This document shows positions 18,827 to 27,250 of a stretch of 37,948 nucleotides of DNA, one piece after another. Each line of letters begins with the position of its first letter. Within the stretch, counting starts at the first letter, position 1. Made by a program: the position numbers and the translations under genes. The stretch is taken from contig NZ_JAEHFP010000033.1 of NCBI RefSeq assembly GCF_016446475.1, positions 1 to 37,948 on the forward strand, in the 5' to 3' direction. The notes under the pieces were generated by a model. The model saw only the letters and a program-made list of their open reading frames with translations, was not told the DNA's origin and made no database searches. Origin of the DNA: Paracoccus binzhouensis (GTDB taxonomy: Bacteria > Pseudomonadota > Alphaproteobacteria > Rhodobacterales > Rhodobacteraceae).

Positions 18827-19581
18827 ACCCCCTCCGGCTGACCGGGCGGGCGGCCATCGGCCTGATCCGTGCCACCGGGCGGGTGGCGCTGTTCGCCGGC
18901 CGGGGCTTGGCGCGGCTGGGCCAGCACCCCGCGGAACTGGCGCGGCAGATGCTGCATATCGGCTGGCTGTCCTTGCCGGTGGTGGGGCTGACGGCGCTGT
19001 TCACCGGCGCGGCGCTGGCCCTGCAGATCCATTCCGGGGGAGAACGCTTCCAGGCCGGCGACGTGGTGCCCGCCATCGTCGCCATCGGCATGGCGCGCGA
19101 GCTTGGCCCGGTGCTGGGCGGGCTGATGGTCGCGGCCCGCGTCGCCAGCGCCATCGCGGCCGAGCTGGGCACCATGCGCGTGACCGAGCAGATCGACGCG
19201 CTGGTGACGCTCTCGACCGATCCCATGGGCTGGCTGGTCTCGCCCCGGCTTTGGGCGGCGCTTCTTTGCGTGCCGGTGCTGGTGGGTGTCGGCGACGTGA
19301 TCGGCATAATGGGCGGCTGGCTGATCGGGGTGAATGCGCTGGGGTTCAACTCGGCGACCTATTTGTCGAATTCCTGGGCCTATCTGGAAAGCTGGGACGT
19401 GGTCTCGGGCCTGCTGAAGGGCGCGGTCTTCGGGCAGATCGTGGCGCTGTCGGGCTGCTGGTTCGGCATGACGGCCGCCGGCGGCGCGGCCGGGGTCGGA
19501 CGGGCGACGACCAATGCCGTGGTCGCGGCCTCGGTCGGGATCCTCGCCGCCAATTTCGCGCTGACGGGGCTGTTCTTCTGA
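18823..19581 (+). CDS. mlaE: MlaE-type ABC transporter permease
   Basis: 252-aa inner-membrane permease of the MlaE/YrbE family, which moves phospholipids (or related lipids) between the membranes. It has five to six hydrophobic segments and the family hallmark GTMRVTEQIDAL near residue 118. The start is a GTG at 18823 inside the alr stop (GTGA), giving VNPLRLTGR; no ATG is available before the first membrane helix. It overlaps mlaF by one base (TGATG). The MlaD substrate-binding partner is not in this operon. Confidence 0.92.
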   Translation: MNPLRLTGRAAIGLIRATGRVALFAGRGLARLGQHPAELARQMLHIGWLSLPVVGLTALFTGAALALQIHSGGERFQAGDVVPAIVAIGMARELGPVLGGLMVAARVASAIAAELGTMRVTEQIDALVTLSTDPMGWLVSPRLWAALLCVPVLVGVGDVIGIMGGWLIGVNALGFNSATYLSNSWAYLESWDVVSGLLKGAVFGQIVALSGCWFGMTAAGGAAGVGRATTNAVVAASVGILAANFALTGLFF

Positions 19582-20318
19582 TGCTCTCGGTGCGCGGTCT
19601 TTCCAAGAGCTTCGGCGCCAAGCGGGTGCTCGATGGCGTGGACCTGGACCTGACCGAGGGCGAGAGCCTGGTGGTCATCGGCGGCTCGGGCACCGGCAAG
19701 TCGGTGCTGCTGCGCTGCATCCTGGGACTCGAGACGCCGGATGCCGGCGCGATCCTGTGGCAGGGCCGGCCGCTTGCCGGGCAGCGGCAGGCCTTCATGG
19801 AGCATTTCGGCATGCTGTTCCAGAACGCGGCGCTGTTCGACAGCCTGCCCATCTGGCGCAACGTCGCCTTCCGCCTGCTGCGGACCATGCCGAAAGCCCG
19901 CGCCCGCGCCATCGCCGTGGAAAAGCTGGCCCGCGTCGGCCTTGGCCCCGAGGTGGCGGACCTTTACCCGGCCGAGCTGTCGGGCGGCATGCGCAAGCGC
20001 GCCGGCCTGGCCCGCGCCATCGCCGCCGACCCGAAGGTGATCTTCTTCGACGAGCCGACGACCGGGCTGGACCCGATCCGGGCGGCGGCGATCAACGCGC
20101 TGATCCGCGGCATCGTGGACGAGACCGGCGCCACCGCCATCACCATCACCCATGACATGAGCTCGGTGCGCAGCATCGCCGACCGGGTGGCGCTGCTGGA
20201 TCGCGGGCGGGTCCGCTGGCAGGGCGCGGTGGCCGGGATGGACGCGGCCGGGGACGACTACCTGCGCGACTTCATCGCCGGCCGCGCCCGGCCCATGGCG
20301 CGGGGTCCCGGCGCGTGA
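19581..20318 (+). CDS. mlaF: MlaF-type ABC transporter ATP-binding protein
   Basis: 245-aa cytoplasmic ATPase that powers the MlaE permease. Walker A GGSGTGKS (35-42), signature LSGGM, Walker B VIFFDEPTTGLDP and the switch His in ITHDM are all intact. MRKRAGLARA after the signature is typical of the Mla subfamily. ATG at 19581 overlaps the mlaE stop. It ends the alr-mlaE-mlaF unit; phoH begins 115 bp later. No mlaD, mlaC or mlaB follows. Confidence 0.92.
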   Translation: MLSVRGLSKSFGAKRVLDGVDLDLTEGESLVVIGGSGTGKSVLLRCILGLETPDAGAILWQGRPLAGQRQAFMEHFGMLFQNAALFDSLPIWRNVAFRLLRTMPKARARAIAVEKLARVGLGPEVADLYPAELSGGMRKRAGLARAIAADPKVIFFDEPTTGLDPIRAAAINALIRGIVDETGATAITITHDMSSVRSIADRVALLDRGRVRWQGAVAGMDAAGDDYLRDFIAGRARPMARGPGA

Positions 20319-20433
20319 TGGCCGTTTTTCCGCCGAATCCGGTGCGCGGCGAAAACAGCGGCCCGGCCCCCCTTGTGCGAATCCCGCACAGTTGCAACCA
20401 TGGGTTACTGAGAACCCCACCTCGGAGACGAAT

Positions 20434-21531
20434 TTGGGTCTGACCCCTACGCATCCCGCGACCGCGACCCCCGGCGAAACCCTGCTGGAATTCCACGACA
20501 ACAGGCTGCTGATCGACCTCTGCGGCCCGCATGACCGCCATCTCGCCCGGATCGAGGAGGCGCTGAAGGTGCATATCCTGCGACGCGGCAACCTGCTCTC
20601 GGTGGTCGGCCCGGTCGATGCCCAGGCCGAGGCGGCGCAGGTGCTGCGCGCGCTTTACACCAGGCTGGAACAGGGCCGCCCGGTCGAGATGGCCGAGGTC
20701 GAGGCGGCGCTGCGCATGGGCGCCGAGACCGTGGCCGACGGGCCGAGCCCGGCCGAGCAGCTGGAAATGTTCCAGACCGGCCCGATCGAGCTGCGCACCC
20801 GCAAGAAGACCGTCGAGCCGCGCACCGACGCGCAAAAGGACTATGTCCGCGCGCTTTTCGCGAACGAGCTGGCCTTCGGGATCGGCCCGGCCGGCACCGG
20901 CAAGACCTATCTGGCCGTCGCGGTGGGCGTCACCATGCTGATCGGCGGCCATGTCGACAAGATCATCCTGTCGCGCCCGGCCGTCGAGGCGGGCGAGCGT
21001 CTGGGCTTCCTGCCCGGCGACATGAAGGAGAAGGTCGATCCCTACATGCAGCCGCTCTATGACGCGCTGAACGACTTCCTGCCGGCCAAGCAGGTGCAGA
21101 AGCTGATGGAGGAGAAGCGCATCGAGATCGCGCCCCTGGCGTTCATGCGCGGCCGCACGCTCTCGAACAGCTTCGTGGTGCTGGACGAGGCGCAGAACGC
21201 CACCACCATGCAGATGAAGATGTTCCTGACCCGGCTGGGCGAGGGATCGCGCATGGTCGTGACCGGCGACCGCACCCAGATCGACCTGCCGCGCGGTGTG
21301 CATTCCGGCCTGACCGATGCCGAGAAGATCCTCAAGGACATCAAGGGCATCAGCTTCAGCTACTTCACCGCCAAGGACGTGGTGCGCCACCACCTGGTCG
21401 CCCGCATCATCGAGGCTTACGATGCCGAGGCCGAGGCGGCGCTGGCCCGGGGCGAGCCTTTCGACGAGCGCGGCCAGCGCATCCCGCGCCGCGAGCCGCG
21501 GCTGGCAAGCGGAGGGCCGGGCGATGCCTGA
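20434..21531 (+). CDS. phoH: PhoH family ATPase
   Basis: 365-aa cytoplasmic P-loop protein of the PhoH/YbeZ group, linked to RNA processing and to its neighbour YbeY. Walker A GPAGTGKT is at 151-158 and Walker B FVVLDEAQN near 247. No ATG lies in frame before the conserved N-terminus. I chose the TTG at 20434 because GGAG sits 6 bp upstream and the resulting (M)GLTPTHPAT matches relatives. A TTG at 20392 is possible but lacks a ribosome-binding site. It overlaps ybeY by 8 bp. Confidence 0.93.
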   Translation: MGLTPTHPATATPGETLLEFHDNRLLIDLCGPHDRHLARIEEALKVHILRRGNLLSVVGPVDAQAEAAQVLRALYTRLEQGRPVEMAEVEAALRMGAETVADGPSPAEQLEMFQTGPIELRTRKKTVEPRTDAQKDYVRALFANELAFGIGPAGTGKTYLAVAVGVTMLIGGHVDKIILSRPAVEAGERLGFLPGDMKEKVDPYMQPLYDALNDFLPAKQVQKLMEEKRIEIAPLAFMRGRTLSNSFVVLDEAQNATTMQMKMFLTRLGEGSRMVVTGDRTQIDLPRGVHSGLTDAEKILKDIKGISFSYFTAKDVVRHHLVARIIEAYDAEAEAALARGEPFDERGQRIPRREPRLASGGPGDA

Positions 21532-22048
21532 CAGTCAGGACGGTGCCGGAAAGGCGCTGGAGATCGTCGACATCGTGCTGGAGGACGACCGCTGGGAGGA
21601 TGCCGGCCTGCCCGCCATGGCCGAGCGCGCCGCCCGCGCCGTGGGCGAATGGCTGGACCTGGGCGAGTTCCAGGTGGTGGTCATGGGCTGCGACGACGCC
21701 CGCATCGCGACGCTGAACGCCGAGTTCCGCGGCAAGCCCAAGCCGACAAACGTGCTGAGCTGGCCGGCGGTGGAATTCGGCCCCCGGCCGCCGGGCGCGC
21801 ATCCCGACCTGCCCGAGATCGAGGAGCTGGGCGACATCGCCATTTCCTACGACACCTGCCTGCGCGAGGCCGAGGCGCAGGGCAAGCCCTTTGCCGATCA
21901 CGCCACGCATCTTCTGGTCCATGCCATCCTGCACCTGGCAGGCTATGATCATATGGACGACCAGGACGCAGAAACCATGGAGGATGCCGAGCGTTCGATC
22001 CTTGGCAAGCTGGGCATCCCCGACCCCTATCTGGAACACGAGACATGA
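21524..22048 (+). CDS. ybeY: Endoribonuclease YbeY
   Basis: 174-aa zinc metallo-RNase acting in 16S rRNA 3'-end maturation and ribosome quality control. The zinc motif HAILHLAGYDH is complete (His133, His137, His143). The start at 21524 overlaps the phoH end and has GGAGGG upstream. Its stop overlaps the corC start (ATGA). This phoH-ybeY-corC order is widely conserved. Confidence 0.96.
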   Translation: MPDSQDGAGKALEIVDIVLEDDRWEDAGLPAMAERAARAVGEWLDLGEFQVVVMGCDDARIATLNAEFRGKPKPTNVLSWPAVEFGPRPPGAHPDLPEIEELGDIAISYDTCLREAEAQGKPFADHATHLLVHAILHLAGYDHMDDQDAETMEDAERSILGKLGIPDPYLEHET

Positions 22049-22974
22049 GCAACGACCGAAGTCCCGACACGCCCGTTTCCGCCGACCCCGCCTCATGGGC
22101 GGATGGCATAGGTGGGGAGGGGCGTGACCTGCCGCAATCGCGCGGCTTCCTGGGGCGTATCCTGGGCGCCTTTGCCGCCGGGGACGAAGCCGAAACCGCC
22201 GCCGAGCGTCAGGAAAAGGCCCCGGCCGCGGCGCCAGCCGGGGTGCCGGGCATGGTCAACCTGCGGCGGATGCGGGTCGACGACGTGGCCATCCCCAAGG
22301 CCGAGATCGTCGCCGCTCCGGTGACTGCCACCCTGCCGGAACTGGTCGAGATGTTCCGCGAGCACGGTTTTTCCCGCATTCCGGTGTTCCGCGGCACGCT
22401 GGACAGCCCGCTGGGCCTGATCCACCTGAAGGACCTGGCGTTGAAATACGGCTTCGGCGCCCAGGTTCCGGTCAAGTTCGCGCTGCGCCCGATGTTGCGG
22501 CCGCTGCTTTACGTCCCGCCCTCGATGCCCATCGGCGTGCTCTTGCAGCAGATGCAGCAGAAGCGCATCCACATGGCGCTGGTGATCGACGAATATGGCG
22601 GCGTGGACGGGCTCGTCACCATCGAGGACCTGATCGAGCAGGTCATCGGCGAGATCGAGGACGAGCATGACGAGATCGAGGGCGGGCTCTGCATCGCCGA
22701 GAAGCCCGGGCAATGGCTGATCCAGGCCCGCGCGCCGCTCGAGGATGTCGAGGCCGAGACCGGCCTGCGCCTTGCCTCGGACGAGGAGGAGGACGAGATC
22801 GACACGCTGGGCGGGCTGATCTTCATGCTGACCGGCCGTGTGCCGGTGCGCGGCGAGGTGATCCCGCATGAAAGCGGCGCCGAGTTCGAGATCATCGACG
22901 CCGATCCGCGCCGCATCAAGCGTGTGCGCCTGCGCCTGCCGCGCGCCGCGGCCCCGGCCGAGCCAGCGGATTAA
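22045..22974 (+). CDS. corC: CorC/HlyC-type CBS-domain protein
   Basis: 309-aa soluble protein with a low-complexity N-terminal stretch (1-70), a tandem CBS domain (about 80-195, with RIPVFRG, GLIHLKDL and VIDEYGGVDGLVTIEDL) and a C-terminal CorC_HlyC transporter-associated domain (about 215-300). The family is linked to Mg/Co efflux, but the exact role is not settled. It starts by ATGA overlap with ybeY and ends the operon. In many alphaproteobacteria lnt follows; here a minus-strand gene overlaps its stop by 4 bp instead. Confidence 0.93.
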   Translation: MSNDRSPDTPVSADPASWADGIGGEGRDLPQSRGFLGRILGAFAAGDEAETAAERQEKAPAAAPAGVPGMVNLRRMRVDDVAIPKAEIVAAPVTATLPELVEMFREHGFSRIPVFRGTLDSPLGLIHLKDLALKYGFGAQVPVKFALRPMLRPLLYVPPSMPIGVLLQQMQQKRIHMALVIDEYGGVDGLVTIEDLIEQVIGEIEDEHDEIEGGLCIAEKPGQWLIQARAPLEDVEAETGLRLASDEEEDEIDTLGGLIFMLTGRVPVRGEVIPHESGAEFEIIDADPRRIKRVRLRLPRAAAPAEPAD

Positions 22975-23780
22975 AGCGCAGCGAAGGCCGGGGCATGGGC
23001 GATGCGGCTGCCGGCGGGCAGCTGCGGTCCCAGCGCCATCAGATGCGGCCCGGCATAGGGCGAATCCAGCTCGGCCGGGATGAAGCCGAAGCGCCCGTAA
23101 TAGGCCGGGTCGCCCAGCACCACGATCGCATGGTCGTCGAAGGCGGCAAGCGCGGCCCGGACCAGCGCCGCGCCGATGCCGCGCGACTGTACGGCGGGAT
23201 GCACGGCCAGCGGCGCCAGCGCCAGCGCCGGCGCTTCGGCCCGCAGCGGCGACAGGGCGACATGGCCGATGATGGTGCCCGCCGCCTCGGCGACCAGCGA
23301 CAGGGCAAGGCTGTCCTCGGCCCGCAGCGCCTCGATCAGCCGCGCCTCGGCCGCGCCGCCGAAGGCGCGGGTCAGCAGCGCGGCGATGGCGGCGTGGTCC
23401 TGCGGCTCCTCGGCGCGGATGCGGGGCGCGGGCTCGCTGCGGGTGAAGTCGCGCTCGATGCCGTGGCTTTCCCGTCCCCAGCGGCTGCCGTGCAGCCGGG
23501 CGCGATGGGCCTGGAAGGCGGCCTCGTCGGCATATAGCTCGTTCAGTTCCCAGACCAGCGGATCATCGGCCTGGGCAAGGTCGAAGCGCAGGTTGCCGGG
23601 TTCGGCCCGGCTCAGCGCGACATGCTCGGTCAGCAGGTCCAGCGCCAGCAGCATCTGCGCCGTATCCTTGCAGATCAACCGGCCCGAAAGCGCGACCAGC
23701 GGCGGTTCCAGCCGGATCTCCTCGCCACCCCGGGCAAGGGGGGGCGCGTGGTTGTGGTGATGTCCGCAGGCGCAACTCAT
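22971..23780 (-). CDS. Fusion of ABM (quinol monooxygenase-like) domain and GNAT acetyltransferase
   Basis: 269-aa two-domain protein. Residues 1-11 (MSCACGHHHNH) form a Cys/His-rich tip that could bind metal. About 28-105 is an antibiotic-biosynthesis-monooxygenase (ABM) ferredoxin-like domain (LICKDTAQMLLALDLL; WELNELYADEAAFQAH). About 119-269 is a GNAT acetyltransferase with acetyl-CoA loop QSRGIG (198-203) and YYGRFGF (228-234), close to the YhbS-like group. The substrate is unknown. The start at 23780 has GGGAA upstream. It follows guaA on the minus strand after 231 bp with a hairpin between, so it probably has its own promoter. Confidence 0.85.
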   Translation of the reverse strand: MSCACGHHHNHAPPLARGGEEIRLEPPLVALSGRLICKDTAQMLLALDLLTEHVALSRAEPGNLRFDLAQADDPLVWELNELYADEAAFQAHRARLHGSRWGRESHGIERDFTRSEPAPRIRAEEPQDHAAIAALLTRAFGGAAEARLIEALRAEDSLALSLVAEAAGTIIGHVALSPLRAEAPALALAPLAVHPAVQSRGIGAALVRAALAAFDDHAIVVLGDPAYYGRFGFIPAELDSPYAGPHLMALGPQLPAGSRIAHAPAFAAL

Positions 23781-23981
23781 GGCAAATTCCCTGGTCTCAG
23801 TCACTTGGCGCAAGTCCGGCTGGTCCGGATGCGGGAACCGCCGGCGCCAGGGCGCCGCATCCCGTTCCCGAACCTGCCGGCTGCGATACCCCATCGGGCG
23901 GCATCGAGCCGGCTTTGTCAATTTGCGCGGCGCATTTTGTTGCGATTGCCGCATGAGGTGCGCCTCGGGGCCGGAAACGGA

Positions 23982-24005
23982 AAGGGCGGCCGCTACGCCG
24001 CCCTT
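23982..24005 (-). terminator. Probable guaA terminator
   Basis: AAGGGCGGC (23982-23990), a 6-nt loop and GCCGCCCTT (23997-24005) form a perfect 9-bp stem 6 bp past the guaA stop. On the minus strand it is followed by a weak pyrimidine stretch (TCCGTTTCC) and not a T-run, so termination may be partial. Confidence 0.5.
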
Positions 24006-24011
24006 CGTCGA

Positions 24012-25571
24012 TCATTCCCACTCGATGGTGCCGGGCGGCTTCGAGGTGATGTCATAGGTGCAGCGGTTGATGCCCTTGACCTCGTTGATGATCCGCGTCG
24101 CGGTTTCGCCAAGGAACTCATGCGTGAAGGGGTAGTAATCCGCCGTCATGCCATCGACCGAGGTCACCGCTCGCAATGCGCAGGCATAGTCGTAGGTGCG
24201 CCCGTCGCCCATCACGCCTACGGTGCGGACGGGCAGGATGGCGACGAAGGCCTGCCAGATCTCGTCATAAAGCCCGTGCTTGCGGATCTGGTCGATGAAG
24301 ACCGCATCGGCCTTGCGCAGGATGTCCAGCTTGTCGCGGGTGATCTCGCCCGGGCAGCGGATGGCGAGGCCGGGGCCGGGGAAGGGGTGGCGGCCGATGA
24401 ATTTTTCCGGCAGGCCGAGTTCGCGGCCGAGCGCGCGCACCTCGTCCTTGAAGAGCTCGCGCAAGGGCTCGACCAGCTTCAGCCCCATCTTCTCGGGCAG
24501 GCCGCCGACATTGTGGTGGCTCTTGATGGTCACCGAGGGGCCGCCCGAGAAGCTGACCGATTCGATCACGTCCGGGTAAAGCGTGCCCTGTGCCAGGTAT
24601 TCCGCGCCCTCGATCTCGCTTGCGTATTTCTGGAACACGTCGATGAACAGCTTGCCGATGGTCTTGCGCTTGACCTCGGGGTCGCCGATGCCCTCCAGCG
24701 CGGACAGGAACAGCTCGCTTTCGTCGGCATGGATCAGCGGGATGTTGTAATTGTCGCGGAACATGGTCACGACTTCCTCGGCCTCGTTCAGCCGCAAAAG
24801 CCCGTGATCGACGAAGACGCAGGTCAGCTGATCGCCGATCGCCTCGTGGATCAGCACCGCCGCGACCGAGCTGTCGACACCGCCGGAGAGGCCGCAGATC
24901 ACGCGCTTGTCGCCCACCTGCTCGCGGATCTTGCGGATCGCCTCCTGGCGATAGCTGGCCATGGTCCAGTCGCCGGTGAAGCCTGCCATGTGCACGAAAT
25001 TCTCCAGCATGCGGCGGCCGTTCGGGGTGTGATGCACCTCGGGGTGGAACTGCACGGCGAAGAACTTGCGCGCCTCGTCCGCGATCATGGCGAAGGGAGC
25101 GTTGGGCGAGGTGCCGATCACCTCGAAGCCCGGCGCAAGCTGGGTCACGCGGTCGCCATGGCTCATCCAGACTTCCTCGCGTCCGGTATCGAACAGGCCG
25201 GCGAAGATGCCGTCGCCCTTGTGGCCTTCGGCGGGCGCGATGAAGGCGCGGCCATATTCGGCATGGTGGCCCGATTCGACGTGGCCGCCCAGCTGCTCCA
25301 TCATCACCTGCTGGCCATAGCAGATGCCGAAGATCGGCACCTGCATGTCGAAGAGGCTCTGCGGCGCGCGCGGCGAATCCGCCTCGGTAACCGAGGCGGG
25401 ACCACCCGACAGGATCACGGCCCGCGGGGCGAAGTCTTTCAGGAAGGCGTCATCGACCGCGTTGAACGGGTGGATTTCGCAATAGACGTTCAACTCGCGC
25501 AGGCGGCGCGCAATCAGCTGCGTGACCTGGGAGCCGAAATCGATGATGAGAAGGCGCTGATGCTGGGTCAT
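24012..25571 (-). CDS. guaA: GMP synthase (glutamine-hydrolysing)
   Basis: Makes GMP from XMP, glutamine and ATP. The 519-aa protein has an N-terminal class I amidotransferase domain (nucleophile Cys84 in GICYGQQ, His in FHPEVHHT), a PP-loop ATP pyrophosphatase domain with SGGVDSS near residue 236, and the C-terminal dimerisation domain ending KPPGTIEWE. Full length with all motifs. The start is the ATG at 25571. Upstream on the same strand is a long palindrome (25641-25729) that separates it from the ThiE-like gene. With purL the window holds two purine-pathway genes, 22 kb apart. Confidence 0.98.
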   Translation of the reverse strand: MTQHQRLLIIDFGSQVTQLIARRLRELNVYCEIHPFNAVDDAFLKDFAPRAVILSGGPASVTEADSPRAPQSLFDMQVPIFGICYGQQVMMEQLGGHVESGHHAEYGRAFIAPAEGHKGDGIFAGLFDTGREEVWMSHGDRVTQLAPGFEVIGTSPNAPFAMIADEARKFFAVQFHPEVHHTPNGRRMLENFVHMAGFTGDWTMASYRQEAIRKIREQVGDKRVICGLSGGVDSSVAAVLIHEAIGDQLTCVFVDHGLLRLNEAEEVVTMFRDNYNIPLIHADESELFLSALEGIGDPEVKRKTIGKLFIDVFQKYASEIEGAEYLAQGTLYPDVIESVSFSGGPSVTIKSHHNVGGLPEKMGLKLVEPLRELFKDEVRALGRELGLPEKFIGRHPFPGPGLAIRCPGEITRDKLDILRKADAVFIDQIRKHGLYDEIWQAFVAILPVRTVGVMGDGRTYDYACALRAVTSVDGMTADYYPFTHEFLGETATRIINEVKGINRCTYDITSKPPGTIEWE

Positions 25572-25640
25572 GGCAAGGCTTTAGGCTGCGGCTTGGCGCT
25601 GCGCAAGAGGCAGGCGGCGACCCGGATTGCAGCGTTGCAT

Positions 25641-25729
25641 GGGTATTTGGAAAACGGAAAGCGGCAAGGGCCATGCGCTCTGGCCGGGAAACTGCGCGCG
25701 ACCTGCAGCTTTCCGTTTCTCAAATACCC
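25641..25729. repeat. Long imperfect palindrome, copy 1
   Basis: The arms at 25641-25662 and 25708-25729 are 22 bases each and pair with two mismatches; both ends carry GGGTATTTG (inverted as CAAATACCC). The 45-bp centre contains a second short dyad (GGCCATGC...TGGCC). It lies between the ThiE-like stop and the guaA start. The termini match copy 2 at 29876-29938, but the inner arm sequence differs. It could be a bidirectional terminator or a member of a repeated intergenic palindrome family. Confidence 0.75.
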
Positions 25730-25753
25730 CATCCGGCCGTGCCACCAGGCGGG

Positions 25754-26365
25754 TCAGCGCCAGAGAATCCCCAGGGCCTCGGCCGGGTCCGGTTCCGACC
25801 AGATCTCGGCGCCGAGGGCGATGAAATCCGCGACGGGCGCCAGCTGGCCGATCAGCGCCGGGGTCAGGGCTCCTTCGGCGATGACGGGGATCTCGATCAC
25901 CTCGGACCACCATTGGAACAGCTCCAGCGGCGCGATCTCGCCATGGCCGAGCACGGTGGCGCCGCAGGGGCCGAAGCTGACGTAATCCGCCCCGGCCTCG
26001 GCCGCGTTCATGCCATCATGGCGCGAGGCGCCGCAGAAGGCGCCGACGATGGCGTCCTGGCCCAGTTCCTTGCGGGCATGGCGCACGCCGCGCGCGCCAT
26101 TGCTCAGATGCACGCCGTCGAGCCCGTGGCGCTGCGCCAGTTGCACATGGTCCTCGATCACCACTGCCACGTCGCGGGCATGGGCGATCTCGCGCGCCAG
26201 GTCGGCGATGCGGCCCAGCTCCTCCTCGGTGCCGGCGCCGGGGATGCGCAGGCAGGCGATGGGAAAGCGGTCCATGACCTCGGCCAGCAGCGGCCCGAGC
26301 GTCGAGGCGGCCGCGCCGACCGGCGTGATCAGGTAGAGTTGCGGCGTATTGGGCTGGTCTGTCAT
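25754..26365 (-). CDS. ThiE-like (thiamine phosphate synthase superfamily) protein
   Basis: 203-aa TIM-barrel protein resembling thiamine phosphate synthase: DGVHLSN near residue 83, GADYVSFGPCGAT near 126 and a C-terminal phosphate-binding region. Several hallmarks are changed compared with canonical ThiE. The INDR motif reads IEDH, the GQ-D-P loop after DGVH is SNGARGV, the T-x-T-K loop is replaced by ATVLGHG, and the GGI motif reads EGAL. I infer a paralogue with altered or lost activity; a true ThiE would be expected elsewhere. The start is the ATG at 26365, divergent from trmJ. Confidence 0.78.
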   Translation of the reverse strand: MTDQPNTPQLYLITPVGAAASTLGPLLAEVMDRFPIACLRIPGAGTEEELGRIADLAREIAHARDVAVVIEDHVQLAQRHGLDGVHLSNGARGVRHARKELGQDAIVGAFCGASRHDGMNAAEAGADYVSFGPCGATVLGHGEIAPLELFQWWSEVIEIPVIAEGALTPALIGQLAPVADFIALGAEIWSEPDPAEALGILWR

Positions 26366-26440
26366 GGCACTGTCATCCCTCGTGTTCCGTCCGCAGATAG
26401 CGCAGCGCCGCGCGCCTTGCCAGTGCTTCGCGGGAAGGAT

Positions 26441-27181
26441 ATGGCCGCGCGCATGGAACCCGCGATCATTCTCGTGCGCCCGCAGATGGGCGAGAACATC
26501 GGCGCGGCGGCGCGCGCCATGCTGAATTTCGGCCTGACCGACATGCGGCTGGTGGCCCCCCGCGACGGCTGGCCCAATCCGCGCGCCGTGGCCATGGCTT
26601 CGGGCGCCGCCGGGCGGGTGCTGGACCGGGCGCGGGTGTTCGCGACCCTGGCCGAGGCGATGGCGGATGTGGATCACGCCTATGCCACCACCGCGCGCGG
26701 CCGCGAGTTGACCAAGCCGGTGCTGACCCCGGCGACGGCCATGGCCGATGCCCGCGCGCGGGTGACGCAGGGCGGCCGGGTGGCGGTGATCTTCGGTCCC
26801 GAGCGCGCCGGCCTGGAGAACGACGACGTGGCGCGCGCCAACGCCATCATCACCGTGCCGGTCAATCCGGATTTCCCCTCGCTGAATCTGGCGCAGGCGG
26901 TGCTGCTGACCGGCTACGAATGGGCGCGGGACAGCCTGCCGCCCCAACCCGCCCCGCAGGGCCGCCGTCCCGATGGCGAGGCGCCGGCGACACGGCTGGA
27001 GATCGAGCGCCTGGCCGACCACTGGGAGGAGCGGCTGGCCGAGGCCGGCTTCTTCTTCCCGCCCGAGAAGGCGCCGGCGATGAAGCTGACGCTGCGCAAC
27101 CTGTGGTCGCGCCTGCCGCTGACCCGTGCCGATGCGCGCATCTTCCACGGCATGCTGCGGCAATTGATCCGGCGCGGCTGA
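26441..27181 (+). CDS. trmJ: tRNA/rRNA methyltransferase, TrmJ family
   Basis: 246-aa SPOUT (knotted) methyltransferase that 2'-O-methylates tRNA, position 32 in characterised TrmJ. The motifs VRPQMGENIGAAARAM (N-terminal), FGPERAGLENDD (near 110) and VPVNPDFPSLNLAQAVLL (near 130) are the family signature. There are two possible starts: the ATG at 26441 with GGGAAGGA directly before it, or the ATG at 26453 with the same site 13 bp away. I use 26441. It diverges from the ThiE-like gene by 75 bp and precedes ctaA by 69 bp. Confidence 0.92.
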   Translation: MAARMEPAIILVRPQMGENIGAAARAMLNFGLTDMRLVAPRDGWPNPRAVAMASGAAGRVLDRARVFATLAEAMADVDHAYATTARGRELTKPVLTPATAMADARARVTQGGRVAVIFGPERAGLENDDVARANAIITVPVNPDFPSLNLAQAVLLTGYEWARDSLPPQPAPQGRRPDGEAPATRLEIERLADHWEERLAEAGFFFPPEKAPAMKLTLRNLWSRLPLTRADARIFHGMLRQLIRRG

Positions 27182-27250
27182 TTGAACGGGGTTGATTGAT
27201 TTCCGGGCGCGCGCGGGCCAAGGTCGCGCCCGATCGAGAAGGAAGCTGAC

